This document shows positions 32,372 through 38,147 of a DNA stretch of 38,147 nucleotides, piece after piece (within the stretch, counting starts at the first letter, position 1; the number at the start of each line of letters is the position of its first letter). The notes under the pieces were generated by a model. The model did not search any database. It was given only the letters and a program-made list of their open reading frames with translations, and was not told the origin of the DNA. Location: assembly GCA_036005065.1 (NCBI GenBank), contig DASYQW010000027.1:1-38147 (forward strand). Direction: 5' to 3'. The translations under genes and the position numbers were made by a program. The stretch is from Candidatus Methylomirabilota bacterium. GTDB taxonomy: Bacteria > Methylomirabilota > Methylomirabilia > Rokubacteriales > DASRDR01.

Positions 32372-33842
32372 GCTCCTCTCCCGCGTGTTCGATGGCCTTG
32401 AGCAGACCCCGGGCCTTGGCCACGCACTCCTGGTGCTCGCGCTCGGGGACCGAGTCGGCGACGACACCCGCGCCGGCCTGGACATAGGCGGTCTGACCGT
32501 GCACCAGGACCGTCCGGATGGTGATCGCGGTGTTCAGCGCGCCGTCGAACCCCACGTACCCGACGGCCCCGGCGTAGGGGCCCCGCGCCACCGGCTCCAG
32601 CTCGTCGATGATCTCCATCGCCCGAACCTTGGGCGCCCCGCTGACCGTCCCGTGGGGGAAGACGGCCTGGAGGACGTCCCAGGCGCCACGGCCCGGCTCG
32701 AGCGCCCCTTCGACGTGGGACACCAGGTGCATCACGTGCGAGTACCGCTCGATCGCCATCAGCTCCGTCACGCGGACGCTCCCGTAGCGCGCCACGCGCC
32801 CGACGTCGTTCCGGGTGAGGTCGACGAGCATGACGTGCTCGGCGCGCTCCTTGGTGTCGGCCCGCAGCGCCTCGGCGAGCGCCCCGTCCTCGGCCGGCGT
32901 CCGGCCGCGCGGGCGCGTCCCGGCCAGCGGCCGCATGTCGACCCGGCCGTTCTCGAGGCGCACCAGTCGCTCCGGTGACGATCCCACCAGTGTCCCGGCC
33001 CCGAAGTCGAGGAGGAACATGTACGGCGAGGGATTCAGAACCCGGAGGGCGCGGTAGATGGCGAGCGGATCGAGGCCCGGGACCGGGGTGGCGAAGCGCT
33101 GCGAGAGGATGACCTGATAGATGTCGCCGGCCCGGATCAGCTCCTGGGCGCGCTCGACGCCGGCGCAGTAGGCCTCGGGAGTCAGGTTGGCCCGTGTCGT
33201 AAGCGGCGGGGCGCTCGGTGGGTGCCAGGCCGGCCGGGGCGCTCGGAGTCGGGCCAGCATGGCCGCCACGCGCGCCTCGGCGTCGCGGTAGGCGGCCTCG
33301 GCCCCGTCGTCCAGGAACGCGTTGGCGACGACCCGGAGCGTGTGACGGAGGTGATCGAAGACGACCACGCTGTCCATCAAGGCGAGCCGGAAGACGGGAA
33401 GGCCGAGGTCGTCGGCCGGACGCCCGGGCAGGCGCTCCCAGAGCCGCACCGCGTCGTAGCCGAGGTAGCCGAGGAAGCCGCCGACGAAGGGCGGGAGGTC
33501 GGGCCGGGGCTCGGCCCGGTATCGCGCGAGGTACTCCCGGACCACCGCCAGGGGCTGGCCCGGCTCGGTGACGGTGCCGTCGCCGCCGGTCACCCGGACC
33601 TGCTCGCCGTCGCACTCGAGGACCAGCCGGGGCGCGCCGCCCAGCACCGAGAAGCGGGCCACCTGGGCATTGCCCTCGACGCTTTCGAGGAGGAAGCTCG
33701 ACGGCAGATCCCGGAGCTTCAAATAGGCGGAGATCGGGGTCTCCAGATCCGCCAGGAGCTCGCAGGAGACGGGCACGACATTAGCCTCCCCGCGGACGCT
33801 GAGGAACTCGCTGTGGCTCGGCTCCAGCACCACCCCGCGCAT
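32346..33842 (-). CDS. trpE: anthranilate synthase component I
   Basis: 498-residue chorismate-utilising enzyme, first step of tryptophan synthesis; forms a complex with TrpG. The N-terminal feedback-inhibition motif is present ([10 protein letters not shown]; the LLES signature binds tryptophan). Catalytic segments include [56 protein letters not shown] and the C-terminal [13 protein letters not shown]. The ATG at 33842 follows GGAGGGAAGGG. It overlaps trpG by 26 bases. Expression is predicted to be controlled by the attenuator upstream (33862-34069). A PabB assignment is less likely because of the tryptophan leader. Confidence 0.97.
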   Translation of the reverse strand: MRGVVLEPSHSEFLSVRGEANVVPVSCELLADLETPISAYLKLRDLPSSFLLESVEGNAQVARFSVLGGAPRLVLECDGEQVRVTGGDGTVTEPGQPLAVVREYLARYRAEPRPDLPPFVGGFLGYLGYDAVRLWERLPGRPADDLGLPVFRLALMDSVVVFDHLRHTLRVVANAFLDDGAEAAYRDAEARVAAMLARLRAPRPAWHPPSAPPLTTRANLTPEAYCAGVERAQELIRAGDIYQVILSQRFATPVPGLDPLAIYRALRVLNPSPYMFLLDFGAGTLVGSSPERLVRLENGRVDMRPLAGTRPRGRTPAEDGALAEALRADTKERAEHVMLVDLTRNDVGRVARYGSVRVTELMAIERYSHVMHLVSHVEGALEPGRGAWDVLQAVFPHGTVSGAPKVRAMEIIDELEPVARGPYAGAVGYVGFDGALNTAITIRTVLVHGQTAYVQAGAGVVADSVPEREHQECVAKARGLLKAIEHAGEEHVAGHRQL

Positions 33843-33861
33843 CCCTTCCCTCCTTGACGAC

Positions 33862-33903
33862 AAAAAAGCCGAGGTCGCGGGACCCGCCCGCTCACCTCGG
33901 CTT
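33862..33903 (-). terminator. trp attenuator (intrinsic terminator) and antiterminator segment
   Basis: On the minus strand GCCGAGGT pairs with ACCTCGGC (33868-33901 overall), enclosing an inner GCGGG/CCCGC stem, and is followed by six T (33867-33862). It lies 20 bases before the trpE start codon, so it can only act as an attenuator. The inner segment CGGGCGGGTCCCG (33878-33890) can instead pair with CGGGACCCCGCCCG at 33953-33940, inside the end of the leader peptide gene. That alternative forms an antiterminator that breaks the terminator stem. Confidence 0.92.
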
Positions 33904-33934
33904 CGTTCCGGCTTCTCGACTCGCTGCTGGTCTG

Positions 33935-34030
33935 CTACACGGGCGGGGTCCCGGGCCCTCGGCGGACGCGCCAGCGCCACCACCACTGCCGGTCGGCACG
34001 CGTCAGGGGGTCGCCCAGGATTCGCCTCAT
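33935..34030 (-). CDS. trpL: trp operon leader peptide
   Basis: 31-codon open frame starting with ATG at 34030 and ending TAG at 33935, directly between the promoter and the trpE attenuator. Residues 16-20 read WWWRW: four tryptophan codons in five, an extreme enrichment for a rare residue. Ribosome stalling there under tryptophan shortage would free the downstream segment at 33940-33953 to form the antiterminator, switching on trpE and trpG. The codons after the Trp run (GPGTPPV) overlap the antiterminator arm. This is the classical arrangement of trp attenuation. The 5' untranslated part is very short, so translation may be nearly leaderless. Confidence 0.93.
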   Translation of the reverse strand: MRRILGDPLTRADRQWWWRWRVRRGPGTPPV

Positions 34031-34040
34031 GGTGCCGAGC

Positions 34041-34069
34041 ACCTTACGAGTCCGGCCCGGCCTTGTCAA
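34041..34069 (-). promoter_or_regulatory. predicted sigma-70 promoter of the trp leader-trpE-trpG operon
   Basis: A perfect -35 box TTGACA (34069-34064) and a -10-like TAAGGT (34046-34041) are spaced by exactly 17 bases. Transcription would begin only a few bases before the leader ATG at 34030. Confidence 0.85.
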
Positions 34070-34240
34070 GGAGAAACACGGGCCGGGGCCCGGATCGACG
34101 AGGGCCACATCGCGGCGCGGGCCGACCCCCAAGCGGCTTTCCGAACGGGGCAGAGGCCCGTTGACACGGGCCTTGCCGTCCCCTAGACTCCGGCCAGTCT
34201 CCGATGTCTTCCGTCGCCTGAGAGGGGGTCCAGGCTCTCG

Positions 34241-37200
34241 GTGCGTTGCGTTCGGTGCCAACAGGATAATCCGGCCGGGGCGCGGTTCTGCAACGCCTGC
34301 GGCACGTCCTTTGAGGCCGCCTGTCCCACCTGTGGCCATCCCAACGCGCCTGGCAGCCGGTTCTGCAACGAGTGCGGGCAGACCCTGAGCGCGCTCCCGG
34401 CGGCGCACCGGTTCGGCTCCCCGAGGGCGTACACGCCCCCCCACCTGGCCGAAAAGATCCTGAGCACCCGCTCTGCTCTGGAAGGGGAACGGAAGCAGGT
34501 CACCGTCCTCTTCGCCGACCTCAAGAGCTCGCTCGAGCTCCTGGCCGAGCGGGATCCCGAGGAGGGCCGGGCCCTGCTGGACCCGGTGCTCGAGCGCATG
34601 ATGGAGGCCGTTCACCTCTACGAGGGCACGGTCAACCAGATTCTCGGCGACGGCATCATGGCGCTCTTCGGCGCGCCGGTCGCCCACGAGGATCACGCCG
34701 TCCGCGCCTGCTACGCGGCCCTCCGGATGCAGGAGAGCGTGAACGCGTACGGCGACGAGGTCCAGCGCTTGCACGGCCTCCCTCTGCAGATCCGGGTCGG
34801 CCTCAATTCGGGCGAGGTGGTGGTGCGCTCGATCGGGAACGACCTGCACACGGACTACATGGCGGTCGGCCAGACGACTCATCTGGCGGCCCGCATGGAG
34901 CAGATGGGAAAGCCCGGCTCGGTCCTCGTCACGGCGGACACCTTCCGGCTGGCCGAGGGGTCGGTCCAGGCGCGCTCGCTCGGCCGGGTGCCGGTGAAGG
35001 GGCTGGAGGCTCCGATCGAGGTATACGAGCTGACGGGGGCGCAATCCGTGCGGTCGCGGCTCCAGGCCGCGATGGCCGGGGGGCTCAGCCCGTTCGTCGG
35101 CCGCGAGCTCGAGATGGATCAGCTCGGAGGAAGCCTGGAGCCGGCCCGATGGGGGCACGGCCAGGTGGTCGCGGTGGTGGGCGAGGCCGGGGTGGGGAAG
35201 ACCCGACTGTTCTTCGAATTCACGCGCTCGCCCCGCACCGAGGGGTGGCTCGTCCTCGCGGCGAGTGCCGTGTCCTATGGGAAGACGACCCCGTATCTGC
35301 CCGTCATCGATCTCCTGCGGGGCTACTTCCACCTCGAGGAGCGCGAGGCGCCGGGTTCGATCCAGGAAAAGGTCACGGCGAAGGTCCTGGCGCTGGACGA
35401 GCGGCTGAAGGACGCGATCCCTCCGCTCCTGTCGCTCCTGGACGCTCTTCCCGACGACGACGCGTTCCGGACCCTCGGGCCGCCGCAGCGGCGGGCCCGG
35501 ACGCTGGAGGGCCTCAAGCGGCTCTTCCTCAGCGAGAGCCGGCGTCAGCCCCTCCTCCTGGTCATCGAGAGCCTCCACTGGATCGACAGCGAGACGCAGG
35601 CCTGCCTCGACACGCTGATCGAGAGCCTGCCGACCGCCCGGCTGCTCCTCCTCGTCAGCTACCGTCCGGAGTACCAGCACGGGTGGGGCAGCAAGACCTA
35701 CTACACCCAGCTCCCGATGGATCCCCTGGCGCCGCCCAGCGCCAGTGTGCTCCTGCAGGCGCTCATCGGGGGTGACCCGGGGCTCCAGCCCCTCAAGCGC
35801 CAGCTGATCGATCGCACCGAAGGGAACCCGTTCTTCCTGGAGGAAAGCGTCCGGCGCCTCACCGAGGTCGGTGTCCTGGTGGGGGAGCGCGGCGCGTACC
35901 GTCTGGGGAAGCCGCTACACACCGTCAAGGTCCCGGCCACCGTGCAGGCGGTACTGGCCGCGCGGATCGATCGGCTCCCGTTCGAGGAGAAACGCCTTCT
36001 CGAAGCGGCGTCCGTCATCGGCAAAGACGTGCCCTTCGCGCTCCTGGGGGCCATCGCCGATCTGCCCGAGACCGAGCTCCGCCGCGGGCTCATGCACCTC
36101 CAGGCCGCCGAGTTCCTGTACGAGACGGCCCTGTTTCCCGAGCTCGAGTACACCTTCAAGCACGCCCTGACCCACGACGTCGCCTACGGGAGCCTCCTCA
36201 ACGAGCGGCGCCGCGGTCTCCACGCCCGGATCGTGGAGGCCATCGAGACGGTGTACCCCGATCGCCTCGCCGACCAGGTCGAGCGCCTCGCCCACCACGC
36301 TCTCCAGGGGGAGCGGTGGGAGAAGGGCCTGACCTACCTCCGGCAGGCGGGGGCCAAGGCCGCCGTCCGCTCGGCCAACAGCGAGGCGGTGACGTGCTTC
36401 GAACAGGCTCTGGCGGCGCTCAAGCACCTGCCCGAGCGCCGCGAGACGATCGAGCAGGCCATCGATCTTCGGTTCGAGCTGCGCCCGCTGTTGCTCCAGC
36501 TCGGGCGGCTCCCCGAGGTGCTGGTGCGGTCCCAGGAGGCCGAGCGCATGGCTCGAGACCTCGGGGACGAGTCGCGCCTGGCTCACGTCTACTCGTATCT
36601 GATCAACTACCACTACCTGAAGGGCGAGCCCGACCGGGCGATCGAGTACGGCCAGCGATGCCTCACCATGCGCGGACCTGGCCAGGACCTCAGCCTCCAG
36701 GCGCTGGCGCGCCGATACATGGGCCACAGCTACCACGCCCAGGGCCAGTACGCCCTGGCCGAGTCGATCCTCAAGGAGAACCTGGCAGTGCTGGAGGCCG
36801 AGGGCGGCGGCGACGCGGTCGCCGATCCCATCTCGTACGTGGGCTCGTGCGCGTGGCTCGCCTTCAGCCTGATCGAGCTCGGAGACTTCGACGCGGCCCA
36901 GACGTACGTGACCCGGGCCCAGAAGGTGGCCGATCCCAGCCAGCAGGCCTACAGCCAGGCGATCGCCTGGACTCTGGCCGGCCTTCTCTGGGTCCGGCGC
37001 GGGTACTTCGAGGCGGCGGTGCCGCCGCTGGAGCGGAGCCTCGAGGCGTGTCGGGAAAAGCACCTCACCGTCTGGCAGCCGATCCCGTCTTCGCTCCTCG
37101 GCCTCACCCTGACCCGTCTGGGCCGGGCGGCCGACGGCCTGCCCTTGCTCGAGGAGGGGGTGAAGCTGAGCGAGGAGGTAGGAATCCGAGCCTACCTCGC

Positions 37201-37807
37201 CCTCTGGAGCGGGCAGCTCGCCGAAGGGCTCTTCTTGGCCGGCCAGACCGAGCAGGCCGGGATCGCCGCGCAGGGCGCCCTCGACCTCGCCCTGGCCCAC
37301 CGGGAACGGGGGCATCAGGCGTGGGCCCTCCGGCTCCTCGGCGAGATCGCCTCTCATCGCGAACCGCCGGCGACGGAGTCGGCGGAGGCGTACTACCTGC
37401 AGGCGGTGGGGCTGGCCCAAGAGCTCCAGATGCGCCCGCTCCTGGCGCTCAGCGACCTCGGGCTGAGCCGACTGTATCGGCTGATGGAGAACCGCCCGAA
37501 AGCCGAGGAGCACCTGACCCGCGCGACCGCCCTCCTCTGCGACATGGACATGCGGTACTGGGTGCGGGAGGCCTGGGCCGAGCTCCGCGAGATCGGAGAG
37601 CTGTTCATCGTCGGGCGGGAGCACCGCGCGCTCTACGACTATCTGACCCAGATGCTCTCGGTCGACGAGCGGCTCCTGGTGCTGCTCGACCGGCGGCAGG
37701 AGGACCGGCGGGAGGACTCAGGCGAGCAGGTGCCCGAGCGGCGGCGAACCGACCGGCGCCGGGGCGCCCCGCCGCCGCACGGCCTCGTGATCATCACCCC
37801 GCCCTGA
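34241..37807 (+). CDS. zinc-ribbon / class III cyclase / AAA ATPase / TPR regulatory protein
   Basis: 1188-residue cytoplasmic multi-domain protein. Residues 1-50 form two zinc ribbons (Cys3, 6, 17, 20 and Cys28, 31, 42, 45). Residues ~84-265 are a class III nucleotide cyclase domain with metal Asp93 (LFADLKSS) and Asp137 (ILGDGIMALFG). The usual purine-contact Lys is Gln133 and the usual Asn of the NxxxR pair is His214 (THLAARMEQ), so activity is doubtful. Residues ~285-560 are an AAA_16 ATPase (FVGREL; Walker A GEAGVGKT at 314-321; Walker B LLLVIESLHWID). The remainder up to ~1120 is helical TPR-like repeats. The tail has DRRQEDRRE and ERRRTDRRRG, as in the small protein at 29189. The start is a GTG with a weak ribosome-binding site. 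Signalling role inferred. Confidence 0.9.
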   Translation: MRCVRCQQDNPAGARFCNACGTSFEAACPTCGHPNAPGSRFCNECGQTLSALPAAHRFGSPRAYTPPHLAEKILSTRSALEGERKQVTVLFADLKSSLELLAERDPEEGRALLDPVLERMMEAVHLYEGTVNQILGDGIMALFGAPVAHEDHAVRACYAALRMQESVNAYGDEVQRLHGLPLQIRVGLNSGEVVVRSIGNDLHTDYMAVGQTTHLAARMEQMGKPGSVLVTADTFRLAEGSVQARSLGRVPVKGLEAPIEVYELTGAQSVRSRLQAAMAGGLSPFVGRELEMDQLGGSLEPARWGHGQVVAVVGEAGVGKTRLFFEFTRSPRTEGWLVLAASAVSYGKTTPYLPVIDLLRGYFHLEEREAPGSIQEKVTAKVLALDERLKDAIPPLLSLLDALPDDDAFRTLGPPQRRARTLEGLKRLFLSESRRQPLLLVIESLHWIDSETQACLDTLIESLPTARLLLLVSYRPEYQHGWGSKTYYTQLPMDPLAPPSASVLLQALIGGDPGLQPLKRQLIDRTEGNPFFLEESVRRLTEVGVLVGERGAYRLGKPLHTVKVPATVQAVLAARIDRLPFEEKRLLEAASVIGKDVPFALLGAIADLPETELRRGLMHLQAAEFLYETALFPELEYTFKHALTHDVAYGSLLNERRRGLHARIVEAIETVYPDRLADQVERLAHHALQGERWEKGLTYLRQAGAKAAVRSANSEAVTCFEQALAALKHLPERRETIEQAIDLRFELRPLLLQLGRLPEVLVRSQEAERMARDLGDESRLAHVYSYLINYHYLKGEPDRAIEYGQRCLTMRGPGQDLSLQALARRYMGHSYHAQGQYALAESILKENLAVLEAEGGGDAVADPISYVGSCAWLAFSLIELGDFDAAQTYVTRAQKVADPSQQAYSQAIAWTLAGLLWVRRGYFEAAVPPLERSLEACREKHLTVWQPIPSSLLGLTLTRLGRAADGLPLLEEGVKLSEEVGIRAYLALWSGQLAEGLFLAGQTEQAGIAAQGALDLALAHRERGHQAWALRLLGEIASHREPPATESAEAYYLQAVGLAQELQMRPLLALSDLGLSRLYRLMENRPKAEEHLTRATALLCDMDMRYWVREAWAELREIGELFIVGREHRALYDYLTQMLSVDERLLVLLDRRQEDRREDSGEQVPERRRTDRRRGAPPPHGLVIITPP

Positions 37808-37916
37808 CGCCGGCCTCACGCCCCTCTCCCGTCCCCCAGGTCGTCGCGTCGACGAGCCGGCGGGAGCCACGTCCCCCGGGCATCATTGAACCGTGCGTCC
37901 ACCGAGAGGTCCCTCG

Positions 37917-38147
37917 TCAGAACCGGTACGTGACGCGCAGGTCGGCGTGGACCCCGTGGAAGGTCGAATCGGCCGGGAAGATGGGGCTCTGCTTGGCGTC
38001 GAGGACGAAGTAGCGGACCGCGGCGTCGATCGCAAACGTCCGGGTGGGGCTCCAGGTCACCCCGGGTCCGAAGGCGACCTTGGTCCGGCCGCCGTCGCGG
38101 AGCGGATCTCCAGCCGAATAGTCGTTGGCGGTCACGTGGCGGACCGC
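37917..38147 (-). CDS. C-terminus of an outer-membrane beta-barrel protein (5' end beyond window)
   Basis: The final 76 codons of a gene entering from the right edge. Alternating strands with aromatic girdles are visible: TKVAFGPGVTWSPTRTFAID, AAVRYFVLDAK and the terminal HADLRVTYRF. The last residue is Phe, the typical outer-membrane insertion signal recognised by the BAM complex. The turn region between the strands (QSPIFPADSTFHG) looks like an extracellular loop. It is convergent with the cyclase-TPR gene, with 109 bases between them. Confidence 0.8.
   Translation of the reverse strand, partial: AVRHVTANDYSAGDPLRDGGRTKVAFGPGVTWSPTRTFAIDAAVRYFVLDAKQSPIFPADSTFHGVHADLRVTYRF

Noticed and set aside
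1-38147. CRISPR array, prophage or transposase
   Set aside because: No regularly spaced short repeats, phage structural genes, integrase or transposase motifs were seen. The repeats present are irregular and intergenic.

Overview
The window is a GC-rich bacterial chromosome segment, densely packed with short intergenic spaces and many translationally coupled genes. GTG starts are frequent. The gene repertoire includes several molybdenum hydroxylase (xanthine dehydrogenase/CO dehydrogenase-like) subunits, many solute-binding proteins (TctC type and others), luciferase-like flavin oxidoreductases, and a cytoplasmic zinc-ribbon/cyclase/AAA/TPR regulator. That mix resembles soil and sediment 'Candidatus Rokubacteria'/Methylomirabilota genomes. 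This placement is inference from gene style; no rRNA or other phylogenetic marker is present.

Layout. Positions 1-2.7 kb hold a HugZ-like flavin/heme-family protein (cut by the window edge), trpS, and a divergently transcribed exported LolA-like protein. From 16.5 kb down to 2.8 kb on the minus strand runs one long, tightly coupled block: bicupin, EutA-family ATPase, CoxG-like SRPBCC protein, FAD subunit, [2Fe-2S] subunit, two tandem molybdopterin large subunits, two TctC solute-binding proteins, a TctA-TctB fusion permease and a small cupin. I read it as an uptake-plus-hydroxylation catabolic system with an unusual reactivase-type ATPase. A divergent Pht5-like/solute-binding-like gene shares its 79-bp upstream region.

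Positions 17.8-19.4 kb contain a DUF1932 NAD(P)-dependent dehydrogenase and a convergent Spy/CpxP-like periplasmic protein. Positions 19.5-28.6 kb (minus strand) hold a second catabolic region: a stand-alone molybdenum hydroxylase large subunit, an F420/flavin-type luciferase-like oxidoreductase and an amidohydrolase closely resembling enamidase of nicotinate fermentation. After these come a second luciferase-like enzyme, a polar amino-acid-type solute-binding protein, a dihydroorotase-like metallohydrolase and a third luciferase-like enzyme. N-heterocycle or amide catabolism is a reasonable reading.

Positions 28.6-31.8 kb look like a disturbed region: a 5'-truncated inositol-monophosphatase-family remnant, an arginine-rich small protein, and a lower-GC glycosyltransferase-methyltransferase fusion gene bracketed by an ~80-bp direct repeat. 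The right copy of that repeat forms the 3' end of trpG. Beyond it lie trpG and trpE, preceded by a textbook transcription-attenuation region: promoter, leader peptide with WWWRW, antiterminator and terminator. Divergent from trp is a 1188-residue zinc-ribbon/class III cyclase/AAA/TPR protein. The window ends in the C-terminus of an outer-membrane beta-barrel protein.

A mosaic, hairpin-rich intergenic repeat family recurs at about 2.7, 6.4, 17.6, 18.7 and 26.2 kb. In places it supplies stop codons, and once apparently a start codon, to neighbouring genes. No rRNA, tRNA, CRISPR array, transposase or integrase was found.
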